From NCBI RefSeq assembly GCF_029633865.1, contig NC_079211.1:78754859-78818858 (forward strand): a DNA stretch of 64,000 bases, in the 5' to 3' direction. Position numbers and translations under genes: made by a program. Shown piece by piece: positions 21,786 to 33,400 of this stretch. Below the pieces are notes generated by a model. It searched no databases and had not been told where the DNA came from. It was given only the letters and a program-made list of their open reading frames with translations. Each line of letters opens with the position of its first letter. Positions within the stretch are counted from its first letter, which is position 1. The DNA is from Lampris incognitus. Its lineage: Eukaryota > Chordata > Actinopteri > Lampriformes > Lampridae.

Positions 21786-24560
21786 CTACAGGTTCCGGAT
21801 CTTGCTGTGAATGTGCTGTGGGACTGATTGTGTCAGCACAGCACTGGAGCACAGAAGTGTGCTTCGTAGAACTCTCCCCATCAACATTTGTGCAGGTGAT
21901 ACGTCCAGTCCTGTCACCGGTGTGTTCCTCAGTGACAGCAGCACCAGATGTGGGTCAGTGCCGGTCTGCATTGCCTTCTTCAGCGCATGTTTCACTGTCT
22001 TTATGGCTCTCTCAGCCATGCCATTTGAAGAGGGAAAACCTGGGCTGGAGTGTGTGAGCTTGAACTCCCATGAAGCTGCAAATGACTTCATCTCATAGCT
22101 GGCAAATGGGACATGGTCACTCACTATCTCCCTAGGAATCCCGTGTCTGGCAAACACAGACTTCATCTTCTGGATTACTGTGTATGCTGTTATGTCAGAT
22201 ATGTTGAGCACTTCAGGATATTTGGTTAGGTAATCAACTAACAACAGGTATGACTGACCGTGTAGCTCGAAGATGTCAGCTCCGACTTTCATCCATGGCA
22301 GTTCTGGGACCTGATGCGGCATAAGTGGCTCAGCCTGCTGTTTGGGCTGTAGCTGCTGGCATTGCACGCACTTTTCCACCATTGCCTCTATATCTCGTGC
22401 CATGCCAGGCCAGTAGAGAGACTTTCTTGCTCTGGCTTTTGTGCGCTGCACTCCTTGGTGTGCAAGATGCAGCTTCTCCAAAACCGTGCTCCTGAAGCTC
22501 TGGAGTATGATGATTTTGTCTCCGACCAAGACAATGTCATCTTCCATGCTTATAATGTCCTTTACTGCCCAGTAGGCGTGTAGTTTTCTGTCCAAACTTT
22601 TCTTTTTCATGGGCCAGCCTTTCTTGTGTTTCTCACACACAGCTTGCAGCACGCTATCTGATGCCGTTGCTTTCTTTAATTGGCTGAGTGTTTCCTCGCT
22701 CAAGGCATCTGTGGCATCCAAGGCATACATAACTCTCTCATCACAAGGGTTTTCATCAATATGGTCACCTTCTCTGCTAGCTGTAGCGCGTGAGAGTGTG
22801 TCGGCAATGTACATGTGCTTGCCTGGTGTGTATGTTACACTTAGATCATACCTCTGCAGTTGTAAAAGCATACCTTGCAGCCGCGCAGGTGCTTTGCTCA
22901 GCGGCTTGCGCATGATGACCTCCAGAGGCTTATGATCGGACTGGACAGTTACTGGTCTGCCGTAGACATACTGGTGGAATCTCTTAGCAGCAAACACTAT
23001 AGCGAGCAACTCTTTCTCTATCTGTGCGTACCTCTTTTCTGTGTCGGTGAGCGCTCGTGAGGCATAGCACACTGGGCGGTCGTCCTGCATCAGACAGGCT
23101 CCCAGTCCATCCTTTGAGGGGTCTGCTTGTAGAGTGAGAGGCTGCTTGTGATCGTAGTATCTCAGCACAGGGGCTTGTGTGAGGATGGTCTTTAGTGCCT
23201 TTAGCGCTGAGCTGTGGTGCGGGCACCCTTGCCACGCTACATCCTTCTTGAGCAGCTGTCTGAGGGGTGCCGCGAGTGAGGCTTCGTTTGGTATGTATTG
23301 CGCTAGGAATTTTGTCATTCCCAGCAGACGTTGGAGACTTTGTTTGTCTTCTGGGGTTGGCATGTCGACAATCGCTTTGATCTTTGTGTCGTCAGCTCTC
23401 TGTCCTGCTGCCGTGATGACGTGTCCCATGTACTTTACAGTATCAACTTTAAACTGGATCTTGTCCCTGTTAAATTTCACATGTGCAGTCTTGGCTCTCT
23501 CCATTACTTTCTGCAGGATTTCATCGTGTTCCCGCTCTGATGACGCTGCGATGATCATGTCGTCTGCTATAATGTACACACCTGGGATATCGCCGAAGCT
23601 CTCACAGTTCTTTTGTTGAAACACTTCGCTGGCCGATTTGATCCCGAATGGGAGTCTGAGGAAGCGGAACCGGCCCCACGGCGTGTTGAAGGTGCATAGC
23701 TTAGACGACGGCTCATCTAGCTTGATCTGCCAGTATCCATCCTTTTCATCTAGGATGGAGAAGATGGATTTTCCTGTTAGCCTGCTGCGCACTTCTTCCG
23801 GTGTAGGAATGGAGTAGTGTTGACGCTTGACTGCCTCATTCAGATTGCAAGGATCCAAACATACCCTTAGCGCACCATTTTTTTTCTTTGTGGCAACAAC
23901 ACTGTTCACCCATTCTGTAGGTTCATTGACAGGAGTTATGACTTTCCTGTTCTGCAAGTCTGTGAGTGTCTCTCTTAGTGAGTCCATAATGGAGAGTGGT
24001 ACGTTCCTGCACGCGTGAATCACAGGCGTGACGCTGGGGTCAATGTGTATGTGATGAACTCCAGGAAATTCGCCTAATCCTGTGAAGACCTCCGCATACC
24101 TCTGCAGCAGCTCCTCTTTGGTGGCCGGAGGTTTTGCTGGTTGTGGGGACTCCACTGCAAGCGCCTCGACTCTTCTCACCAGCTGCAGCTCTTCACACGC
24201 ATCTCCACCCAGGATTGGCTTGTCAGCTCGGCTAGACACATGGAAGTCCAATATAGCCGTATGCTTAGATGTGCGGCAATCTAGAGATGCAACACCATCT
24301 GGGGGTAGTCGTGCACCACCAAAAGCAATCAGCACAGTCTTTGTGGGCCGTAACTGAACGGGACCTGGTAGCTGCCGGAATACGCGCATAGGAAGCACAT
24401 TTGCATCGGCGCCTGTGTCCAACTTGAAGTTAATTGCTACGCCTCTGACCGTGGCTGTTTCACGCCATACAGTGCCTTTAGCTTGGTGGGCTGCTTTGTT
24501 TTTGTATTTTCCAATCATGCCTATATATAAGGAATCAATTTCACTTTCTAAATTATGCAC
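21786..24560 (-). CDS. Gypsy pol polyprotein (protease, RT, RNase H, integrase core)
   Basis: This 924-residue frame overlaps gag by 13 nt in the -1 frame, as usual for Gypsy elements. The order is: retropepsin (FKLDTGADANVLP, about residue 50), reverse transcriptase (about 190-400; FLRLPFGIKSASEVF, catalytic IADD in YIIADDMI), RNase H (LTLQADPSKDGLGACLM, QSDHKPLEVI), integrase zinc region (HLAHQG...CVQCQQLQPKQQ) and core (GADIFELHG, SDHVPF, SNGMAERAIK). It ends in an in-frame TAG (21786-21788), with the same frame open for about 30 more codons. The product would lack the integrase C-terminal domain. Confidence 0.9.
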   Translation of the reverse strand: MHNLESEIDSLYIGMIGKYKNKAAHQAKGTVWRETATVRGVAINFKLDTGADANVLPMRVFRQLPGPVQLRPTKTVLIAFGGARLPPDGVASLDCRTSKHTAILDFHVSSRADKPILGGDACEELQLVRRVEALAVESPQPAKPPATKEELLQRYAEVFTGLGEFPGVHHIHIDPSVTPVIHACRNVPLSIMDSLRETLTDLQNRKVITPVNEPTEWVNSVVATKKKNGALRVCLDPCNLNEAVKRQHYSIPTPEEVRSRLTGKSIFSILDEKDGYWQIKLDEPSSKLCTFNTPWGRFRFLRLPFGIKSASEVFQQKNCESFGDIPGVYIIADDMIIAASSEREHDEILQKVMERAKTAHVKFNRDKIQFKVDTVKYMGHVITAAGQRADDTKIKAIVDMPTPEDKQSLQRLLGMTKFLAQYIPNEASLAAPLRQLLKKDVAWQGCPHHSSALKALKTILTQAPVLRYYDHKQPLTLQADPSKDGLGACLMQDDRPVCYASRALTDTEKRYAQIEKELLAIVFAAKRFHQYVYGRPVTVQSDHKPLEVIMRKPLSKAPARLQGMLLQLQRYDLSVTYTPGKHMYIADTLSRATASREGDHIDENPCDERVMYALDATDALSEETLSQLKKATASDSVLQAVCEKHKKGWPMKKKSLDRKLHAYWAVKDIISMEDDIVLVGDKIIILQSFRSTVLEKLHLAHQGVQRTKARARKSLYWPGMARDIEAMVEKCVQCQQLQPKQQAEPLMPHQVPELPWMKVGADIFELHGQSYLLLVDYLTKYPEVLNISDITAYTVIQKMKSVFARHGIPREIVSDHVPFASYEMKSFAASWEFKLTHSSPGFPSSNGMAERAIKTVKHALKKAMQTGTDPHLVLLSLRNTPVTGLDVSPAQMLMGRVLRSTLLCSSAVLTQSVPQHIHSKIRNL

Positions 24561-25357
24561 TGTCTTTGTCTTGTAAATGCCGCTTTTTCAGTGCTTGATT
24601 TACACACCTTGGAAAAATGATTGCTCTTACCACATTTGTGGCACACTGCACCATAAGCTGGGCATTGACAGGGCTCATGTTTATTTCCACATTTGTGGCA
24701 GAGAGTTATTGTTACATGCCTCTTGCTGCTCGTTTTGTTCTTGTTCCAGCTGCCCGTGCGAGTTTGCCCTGTTGCTTTCTTCAATGCCTCCACTGAGGCG
24801 TCTTGGACAACATGTGACGTCTGCATCGTTTGTATTTGTGACTTAGCGAGCTCGGCTGATCTACATATCTCTACGGCCCTGCGCAAAGTAAGCTCATTAT
24901 CACGTAACAGTCTTTCTTTCAAACGGGCATCATTTATGCTGAACACTAATTTATCCCTTATCATGTCATCTTCATGTCTGCCAAACTCACAGTCTTTGCT
25001 CTTCTGGCGAAGCTCTGTGATGAATCTGTCCACCGGTATTCCTGCTGACATCGTGTGCGACCAGAATTGATGGCGTTCGAACACGACGTTCTTCCGAGGG
25101 CTGCAGTAGTCCTTGAAGGCTTTCAGAACGTCCTCCATCGATTCGTCGTCTCCTTCTGGGATGATGGTGAGTGTGTTATACACTTCTAGCGCCTCCTCGC
25201 CGATGGTGTGAAGCAGAATGGCTATTTTAACCGTCTCTACCTTACCTAACGCACCTGAAGCGGTCATGTACAGCTGGAAACGCTGTTCCCATCTCCTCCA
25301 GTTTTCTGCGACATTCCCGGTAAGTATCAGCGGTGGTGGCGGCTTGAACTGTTCCAT
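24548..25357 (-). CDS. Gypsy gag protein with two zinc knuckles
   Basis: 269 residues starting MEQFKPPPPLILTGNVAENWRRWEQRF, a retrotransposon capsid-like region (WRRWEQRFQLYMTA, EALEVYNTL, CSPRKNVVFERHQFW) followed by a basic linker and two CCHC-like knuckles (CHKCGNKHEPCQCPAYG, CHKCGKSNHFSKVC). It forms the particle and packages RNA in related elements. It is intact. Pol follows in the -1 frame from the overlap at 24548-24560. An A-rich stretch lies near the overlap, but no canonical heptamer slip site was found. Confidence 0.9.
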   Translation of the reverse strand: MEQFKPPPPLILTGNVAENWRRWEQRFQLYMTASGALGKVETVKIAILLHTIGEEALEVYNTLTIIPEGDDESMEDVLKAFKDYCSPRKNVVFERHQFWSHTMSAGIPVDRFITELRQKSKDCEFGRHEDDMIRDKLVFSINDARLKERLLRDNELTLRRAVEICRSAELAKSQIQTMQTSHVVQDASVEALKKATGQTRTGSWNKNKTSSKRHVTITLCHKCGNKHEPCQCPAYGAVCHKCGKSNHFSKVCKSSTEKAAFTRQRQCII

Positions 25358-25460
25358 ATTTGTGCGCAGGCTAGCACGTGTTAGCTAGCTGCCTCAGCTA
25401 CCAGCGAACTCGTTGAAGTACCGCCCTCGAATTATACCGTAACTCCGTCTTCTGACACCA

Positions 25461-25687
25461 TGTTGTGACTTCTCTTATGTACACTATTGTAGTGTTACTA
25501 TTCGTGGGTTACTAACTTAATCACTAATATATATATATAAGTACACGGAGACGAGGATGCGGCACAAGTCTGATCTTTACTGACGGAGACATCACACACT
25601 ACTAGGCTCGACCAGTGTATTACAGAACTCAGTAGTGGTGACAGTCCAACACAATCGAGCACCGAGTGCTCGATCCAATACACCACA
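25461..25687 (-). repeat. 5' LTR of the 20.8-25.7 kb Gypsy element
   Basis: 227 bp, with TG...CA ends. It is followed in sense by the primer-binding site at about 25445-25460 and flanked outside by TGTGT. Confidence 0.92.
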
Positions 25688-25759
25688 TGTGTAAGGGGGG
25701 GAACACATTTCATTCCGTCATGATAGAATGGTGGAATGAAGGCTCAGAATATAGAGTTT

Positions 25760-28361
25760 TAAGTGTGTGAGTTGCTGGGGGGAAGGCTCTGACTGTTGTG
25801 TGTGCTTATGCACCGAATAGCAGTTCGGAGTATCCGGCCTTCTTAGAGTCTCTGGTTGGTGTCCTGGATAGGGCTTCGCCTCGAGACTCTATAGTTCTGC
25901 TGCGGGACTTCAACGCTCACATGGGCAATGATGGAGAAACCTGGAGGGGTGTGATTGGGAAGAACGGCCTTCCCGATCTGAACCCGAGCGGTGCCTTGTT
26001 GTTGGACTTCTGTACGAGTCATGGCTTGGCAATAACAAACACCATGTTCGAACATAAGGTAGTTCATAAGTGTACTTGGTACCAGAACACCTTAGGCCGA
26101 AGATCGATGATAGACTTTGTGGTCATATCATCAGATCTGCGGCCGTATGTTTTGGACACTCGGGTGAAGAGAGGAACAGAGCTGTCAACTGATTACACCA
26201 CCTGGTGGTGAGTTGGATCAGATGGACAGACCTGGCAAACCCAAACGTGTAGTGAAGGTGAACTGGGAACGTCTGGCGGAGGCCTCTGTCCGTGAGGTCT
26301 TCAACTCCCACCTCCAGAAGAAGTTCTCGTGTATCCCGAGGGAGGCTGGGGACATGGAGTCTGAGTGGGCCATGTTCAAAGCCTTTATTGTAGATGCGGC
26401 AGGCAGGAGCTGTGGTCAAAAGGTCATCGGGGCCTGTCGAGGCGGCAACCCAAGAAACCGGTGGTGAGGGAAGCTGTCAGGCTGAAGAAGGAGGCCTTTA
26501 TGACTTGGTTGGCCCAGGGGTCTCCTAAGCAGCAGACAGGTAGGCCAGAAGGGCTGCCGCTTCAGCGGTCGCGAAAGCAAAAACTCGGGTGTGGGAGGAG
26601 TTCGGCGAGGCTATGGAAGAGGACTTTCGGCTGGCCTCAAGGACGTTCTGGCAAACCATCCGGCGACTCAGGAAGGGGAAGCAGGGCTTGACTCAGGCTG
26701 TGTTCAGCCGGGGAGGGGAACTGTTGACCCAGACTGGGGATGTTGTCGAGAGGTGGAAAGAACATGTCCTCAGTGGAGGAGGCAGAGTCTGAAGACTCAG
26801 GGGAAGCCCCACCCATTTCCCTGGCAGAGGTCTCTGAGGTAGTTAAAAAGCTCCTCGGTGACAAGGCGCCGGGTGTGGATGAGATTCGCCCTGAGATGCT
26901 GAAGGCTCTGGACATTTTTGGGCTGTCTTGATTGACACACCTCTTCAGTGTCGCGTGGAGGTTGGGGACAGTATTTGTGGAGTGGCAGACTGGGGTGGTG
27001 GTTCCCATATTCAAAAAGGGGGACCGGAGGATGTGCTCCAATTATCGGGGCATCCCATTGCTCAGCCTCCCTGGGAAAGTCTACTCTAGGGTGCTCGAAA
27101 GGAGGCTCTGACCGATTGTCGAACCTCAGATCCAGGAGGAATAATTCGGATTCTGTCCTGGGCGTGGAACAACAGACCAACTCCTTACCCTTTTGGAATT
27201 GCTGAGGGGGGCATGGGAGTTTAACCAGCCAGTCTACATGTGTTTTGTGGACTTGGAGAAGGCTTACGACCTTGTACCCCAGGGCACTCTGTGGGGGCTA
27301 CTGCAGGAGTATGGGGTAGTATGGGGACAGTTGCTACAAGCCATCTGGTCCTTGTATAACCAAAGTGAGAGCTGTGTCCGCATTCTTGGCACAAAGTCAA
27401 ACACGTTCTCGGTGGGTGTCGGACTCCGCCAAGGTTGTCCCTTGTCTCTGATTCTGTTTGTGATATTCATGGACAGGATCTCAAGGTGGAGCCAAGGTGA
27501 CGAGTGTGTCCGTTTTGGGAACCTCAGAATTGCATCTCTTCTCTTCGCAGATGATGTGGTTTTGTTGGCTTCATCAGAACGCGACCTCCGGCGTGCACTG
27601 GTATGGTTTGCAGCCGAGTGTGAAATGGCCGGGATGAGAGTCAGCACCTCCAAGTCTGAGGCCATGGTTCTCTACCGGAAAATGGTGGATTGCTCCCTCC
27701 GGGTTGGGGATGAGTTGTTGCCTCAAGTGAAGGAGTTCAAGTATCTCGGGGTCTTGTTCATGAGTGAGGGTAGGATGGGGTGGGAGATTGACAGACAGAT
27801 TGGTGCAGCATCAGCAGTAATGTGGACTTTATATCGGACTGTTTTGGGGAAGAAGGAGCTGAGCTGGAAGGCAAAGCTCTCAGTTTACCAGTCAATCTTC
27901 GTTCCAACCCTCACCTATGGTCATGAGCTTTGGGTAGTGACCGAAAGGGTGAGATCGTGGATACAAGCGGCTGAAATGTGTTTCCTCTGTAGGGTGTCTG
28001 GGCCCAGCCTTAGAGATAGGGTGAGGAGCTCGGACATGCAGAGGGAGCACGGAGTAGAGCCGCTGCTCCTTTGCATCGAAAGGAGCCAGTTGAGGTGGTT
28101 CGGGCATCTGATTAAGATGCCTCCTGGGCACCTTCCTTTGAAGGTTTACCGGGCACGTCCAACCGGAATGAGACCCCGGGGTAGACCCAGAACTCGCTGG
28201 AGGGACTACATGTCCAATCTGGCTTGGGAACGGCTTGGGATCCCCCAGGAGGAGCTGGATGGCGTAGCTGGGGAGAGGGACGTCTGGAGTGCCCTACTAA
28301 GCTTGCTGCCACCGCGACCCGACCCCGGAAAAGCGACTGAAGATGAGATGAGAGATGAGAT
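25760..28361 (+). mobile_element. 5'-truncated non-LTR retrotransposon, RTE-like
   Basis: It starts inside the endonuclease and ends with a (GATGA)n-like tail (28338-28363), a simple-repeat tail typical of RTE-group LINEs rather than poly(A). A 13-bp direct repeat GAATATAGAGTTT flanks it (25747-25759 and 28362-28374). The clade assignment rests on tail type and remembered teleost sequences with RGRPRTRWRDY near the C-terminus; a Rex-type element is possible. Confidence 0.7.
25798..27192 (+). pseudogene. RTE-like endonuclease and linker, frame-broken
   Basis: 25798-26211 encodes the C-terminal half of an AP-like endonuclease ([44 protein letters not shown]). The linker continues through frames at 26213-26467, 26365-26691 and 26740-26931 (EEAESEDSGEAPPISLAEVSEVVKKLLGDKAPG is the usual pre-RT block). 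A stop follows WTFLGLS-like coding at 26929, and the next RT block (VFVEWQTGVVVPIFKKGDRRMCSNYRGI, about 26965-27060) is in another frame. Several indels therefore make this a dead copy. Confidence 0.75.
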
Positions 28362-28416
28362 GAATATAGAGTTTAAAAAGCGTGATGGTCAAGATGACCG
28401 CCCATGGTCGTTTTAG
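27193..28416 (+). pseudogene. RTE-like reverse transcriptase C-terminal part (long open frame)
   Basis: The 407-codon frame carries the RT palm: FVDLEKAYDLVPQ, LRQGCPLSLILF and the catalytic FADDVVLL (about 27545-27570), then the thumb (EFKYLGVLF) and the C-terminal block LRWFGHLIKMPPGHL and RGRPRTRWRDYMSNLAWERLG. The first part of the RT is out of frame upstream. The true protein end lies near 28336; the last codons of the open frame read the tail and flanking DNA. Confidence 0.8.
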
Positions 28417-28440
28417 GTAGGAGTAAAATCCCGGTCGTTC
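28362..28440. mobile_element. MITE-type end with TGGTCAAGATGACCGCCCATGG
   Basis: This shares ATATAGAGTTTAAAAA and the GGTCAnnnnTGACCGCCCATGG dyad with 20436-20480. It is probably the other side of a small DNA element into which the RTE-like LINE inserted. Confidence 0.4.
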
Positions 28441-28564
28441 TGGTGTTAAGTGAAGCTGACAGATGCAGGATGGTGAAACTTGCTAAACTGAATTTTGCTT
28501 TGCAATTGAGACATATGATGTCTACATGGATGGACAGGTATATACTTCACACTGGTCATAGCTC

Positions 28565-28806
28565 CCAGTCCCGATGGTCCCGCCAGTCCCACCAGTCTCA
28601 CCAGTCCCGCCAGTACCGCCAATTCCGCCAATCCCACCAGTCCCGCCAGTCTCATCAGTCCCGCCAGTCCCACCAGTTTCACCAGTCCCACCAGTCCCTC
28701 CAGTCTCATCAGTCCCGCCAGTCCCACCAGTCCCACCAGTCCCGCCAGTCCCACCAATCCCGCCAATCCCACCAGTCCCACCAATCCCGCCAGTACCGCC
28801 CTCCAC
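28565..28806. repeat. Minisatellite, CCAGTCCCACCAGTCCCGC type (9-bp unit)
   Basis: About 26 copies of a 9-bp core (CAGTCCCRC, with TCTCAT and CCAAT variants). Frames read PPVPPVP, QSHQSRQ or GGTGGT, none of which is a gene. Confidence 0.92.
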
Positions 28807-28902
28807 TAAAGGCTCTTATCCACTTCCTGCACACACTATCTTTTAATCTGTTTTTTTCCTTGTTTGAGGATTTAAACCAACAACCTGACATTAACACTGC
28901 TT

Positions 28903-28911
28903 CTTTCTTTC

Positions 28912-28942
<31 letters not shown>

Positions 28943-28967
28943 CTTTCTTTCTTTCTTTCTTTTTTCC
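28903..28967. repeat. (CTTT)n microsatellite
   Basis: TTCTTTCTTTC repeats with occasional CTCTTT interruptions. Confidence 0.9.
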
Positions 28968-30408
28968 TTCCTTGCTATCATGTTCTTTGTTTTATTTGTG
29001 TAATGGTTTGTTTAGTTTGGTGTTATTTATTTCTGGCTCGTGTCAGGTGGTGTTAAACAGTGACTGTGAGCATTTGAAAGATTGTGTTTTGCTTTGTTAC
29101 TTGTGTCTAGTCTGTTTTTCTAATGTTTAACTGTTTTCCAGAGTGACTGTCGGTCAAACAGAAGAATGAACTTTGACCTTCAGGAAAACTGCCAGGTGGG
29201 AACAGAAACAGCTGCAGATCCAAACTCAGCCCGTTCAACTGACTGCTTCACAGTCACACCAGTCGAAAACCCGAGCTGCCCAGTATGACCACAGCCCGGC
29301 TCGGGCTCCCTTTGACCCCTGAGGAGAGACAGAAGACAGCTCACATCTCCTCATGTGATTCAGTGTGTTGTGGTTCGTTGTATGTCTTTGTATGTCTTGT
29401 GTGTCCCTGTGTTGTCTGGCTATAGGTCTTATCAGACTCAGGTCTAATCTGGGCTGTGGGCCGTTGTGTTGCGTCCTTGTGTTTTGTCCTTGGATGAGAA
29501 AGTTCTCACAGCCGTGTTGTTCACACACGCTAGCCTGACCTGTCAAGATAGCAGCCCCATCAGGCCCATAGGGCCGATATTCATTGGGTCAGCCTACCTC
29601 CAGTGGGTTAACTCTAGTCCACCGTGTACCTTCTCACTCCATCAGGACACACTAACAACTCCACCCTCCACAAACATGGTTCAGACACGTTTGATGAATA
29701 TAGGCAGCAAGTTTCACAATAATCAGAAACAAAAAGTCATGAGTTGTGGACAATTTCTTGCATTTGGTGTGATTCATCTTCACACCACATTTCTAGTCCT
29801 TGCATCGCTACATAACAGATGAACTGTGGTGGTTAGAATCCAGTCCAGTCAGGCTGGTCCAGAGCCAACATCCTGGTCGAATGAATTCCTCATAGAATTT
29901 CTGACATCGAATCGTTTGGGACCGCAGTGTTTAGAGATCAAGACATCTTCTGAGTAGTCCTCCGTTGCTTCAGGAACATCCCGAGGAACGACCTTGGCTG
30001 TAGATACCTGAACTAGACATACTCCATACCGGACTGGATTCAGGTTCTGCTCGAAGGCTGGGCTGCGGCTTCATCTTTTTTTTAACACCGTTACACTATT
30101 AACCAGTGTTTAACAGTGTTAGTTATATTTTACATAGAAAAGTAACAAAAGTTAATTGAAACACACTTGCTTGTACAATGTAGTGAAATTAGTCTTACTT
30201 TTAGCCCCCCACCCCCAAACCACCCCCCACCCCACCCAACAATTCACAGCCAATCTAAGAAATGTAGAAGAGTTATCCATAGACTAACATTTGGTTGACC
30301 GGTCAATAAATCCAGACATATTCTCTCCAAATGAGTCATGTATATAAGATAGAGTACACGACCCCAGGTGAAGTGATTTCCTGCTGCGAACCTCAATGAT
30401 CAGCTCAC
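28968..30408. other. 1.4-kb stretch with no recognisable gene
   Basis: Short open frames (for example 29466-29822 plus, 29235-29546 minus) have no family features and no paired splice sites. A C-rich run (30205-30240) is the only compositional feature. No repeat family is recognised. Confidence 0.3.
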
Positions 30409-33400
30409 ACAGTGTTACCTGCATTATCTTACCTGCATTATCTTACCTGCACTGTTACCTGCACTGTTACCTGCACTGTTGCCTGCACTGTTGCCTGCAT
30501 CATCTTACCTGCATTATCTTACCTGCACTGTTACCTGCATTATGTTACCTGCAGTATGTTACCTGCACTGTTACCTGCACTTTTACCTGCAATGTTACCT
30601 GCATTATCTTACCTGCATTATGATACCTGCATTAGCTTACCTGCACTGTTACCTGCATTATGTTACCTGCATTATCTTACCTGCATTATGTTACCTGCAC
30701 TGTTACCTGCATTATCTTACCTGCATTATGTTACCTGCATTATGTTGCTGCATTATGTTACCTGCACTGTCACCTGCATTATGTTACCTGCACTGCTACC
30801 TGCATTATCTTACCTATATTATCTTACCTATATTATCATACCTGCACTGTTTCTGCATTATCTTACCTGCATTATGTTACCTGCATTATCTTACCTGCAT
30901 TATGTTACCTGCACTGTTACCTGCATTATATTACCTGCACTGTTACCTGCATTATCTTACCTGCATTATGTTACTGCATTATGTTACCTGCACTGTTACC
31001 TGCATTATGTTACCTGCACTGTTACCTGCATTATCTTACCCGTGTTATGTTACCTGCACTGTTACCTGCATTATCTTACCTGTGTTATCTTACCTGCATT
31101 ATCTTACCCGTGTTATCTTACCTGCATTATCTTACCCGTGTTATGTTACCTGCATTATCTTACCTGCATTAGGTTACCTATATTATCTTACCTGCACTGT
31201 TTCTGCATTATCTTACCTGCATTATGTTACCTGCACTGTTACCTGCATTGTGTTACCTGCACTGTTACCTGCATTATGTTACCTGCATTATGTTACCTGC
31301 ACTGTTACCTGCATTATCTTACCTGCTTTATCTTACCTGCATTATGTTACCTGCACTGTTACCTGTATTGTGTTACCTGCACTGTTACCTGCATTATGTT
31401 ACCTGCACTGTTACCTGCATTATCTTACCTATATTATCTTACCTGCACTGTTACTTGCATTATCTTACCTGTGTTATCTTACCTGCATTATCTTACCCGT
31501 GTTATGTTACCTGCATTATCATACCTGCATTATGTTACCTATATTATCTTACCTGCAATGTTACCTGCATTATCTTACCTGCATTATCTTACCCGTATTA
31601 TGTTACCTGCATTATCTTACCCGTTTTATGTTACCTGCATTATCTTACCTGCATTATGTTACCTATATTATCTTACCTGCACTGTTTCTGCATTATCTTA
31701 CCTGCATTATGTTACCTGCATTATCTTACCTGCATTATCTTACCTGCATTATCTTACCTGCACTGTTACCTGCATTATGTTACCTGCACTGTTACCTGCA
31801 TTATCTTACCTGCATTATGTTACTGCATTATGTTACCTGCACTGTTACCTGCATTATCTTACCTGCATTATGTTACCTGCACTGTTACCTGCATTGTGTT
31901 ACCTGCATTGTTACCTGCATTATGTTACCTGCATTATGTTACCTGCACTGTTACCTGCATTATCTTACCTATATTATCTTACCTGCACTGGTACTTGCAT
32001 TATCTTACCTGTGTTATCTTACCTGCATTATCTTACCCGTGTTATCTTACCTGCATTATCTTACCTGCATTATGTTACCTATATTATCTTACCTGCAGTG
32101 TTTCTGCATTATCTTACCTGCATTATCTTACTTGCATTATGTTACCTGCACTCTTACTTGCATCATCTTACCTGTGTTATCTTACCTGCATTATCTTACC
32201 CGTGTTATGTTACCTGCATTATCTTACCCGTGTTATGTTACCTGAATTATCTTACCTGCATCAGGTTACCTATATTATCTTACCTGCACTGTTTCTGCAT
32301 TATCTTACCCGTGTTATGTTACCCGTGTTATGTTACCTGCATTATCTCACCCGTGTTATGTTACTTGCATTATCTTACCTGCATTATGTTACCTATATTA
32401 TCTTACCTGCACTGTTTCTGCATTATCTTACCTGCATTATGTTACCTATATTATCTTACCTGCATTATGTTACCTGCACTGTTGCCTGCATTATGTTACC
32501 TGCACTGTTACCTGCATTATCTTACCTGCACTGTTACCTGCATTATCTTACCTGCATTATGTTACTGCATTATGTTACCTGCACTATTACTGCATTATGT
32601 TACCTGCACTGTTACCTGCATTATGTTACCTGCCATGTTACCTGCATTATCTTACCTCTATTATCTTACCTGCACTGTTACCTGCATTATCTTACCTGTG
32701 TTATCTTACCTTCATTATCTTACCCGTGTTATCTTACCTGCATTATCTTACCCGTGTTATATTACCTGCATTATCTTACCGGCATTAGGTTACCTATATT
32801 ATCTTACCTGCACTGTTTCTGCATTATCTTACCCGTGTTATGTTACCCGTGTTATGTTACCTGCATTATCTTACCCGTGTTATGTTACCTGCATTATCTT
32901 ACCTGCATTATGTTACCTATATTATCCTACCTGCACTGTTTCTGCATTATCTTACCTATATTATCTTACCTGCACTGTTTCTGCATTATCTTACATGCAT
33001 TATGTTACCTATATTATCTTACCTGCATTATGTTACCTGCACTGTTGCCTGCATTATGTTACCTGCACTGTTACCTGCATTATCTTACCTGCACTGTTAC
33101 CTGCATTATCTTACCTGCATTATGTTACTGCATTATGTTACCTGCACTGTTACCTGCATTATGTTACCTGCACTGTTACCTGCATTATCTTACCTGCATT
33201 ATCTTACCAGCATTATCTTACCTGCACTGTTACCTGCATTATGTTACCTGCACTGTTACCTGCATTATCTTACCTGCATTATGTTACTGCATTATGTTAC
33301 CTGCACTGTTACCTGCATTATCTTACCTGCTTTATCTTACCTGCATTATGTTACCTGCACTGTTACCTGTATTGTGTTACCGGCACTGTTACCTGCATTA

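Larger units (their letters stand above)
20808..25687 (-). mobile_element. Young Ty3/Gypsy LTR retrotransposon, minus strand
   Basis: 4,880 bp bounded by two 227-bp LTRs (20808-21034 and 25461-25687) that differ by one base by eye (GTGTTCG versus GTGCTCG), with TG...CA ends and a 5-bp target-site duplication TGTGT (20803-20807 and 25688-25692). In element sense the primer-binding site TGGTGTCAGAAGACGG follows the 5' LTR directly, and an AAAAGAGGGA polypurine tract precedes the 3' LTR. The internal part carries gag and pol in overlapping frames. Confidence 0.93.

Noticed and set aside
24548..24570. Canonical -1 frameshift heptamer at the gag-pol overlap
   Set aside because: The overlap has an A-rich run, but no X XXY YYZ heptamer lies in the gag frame.
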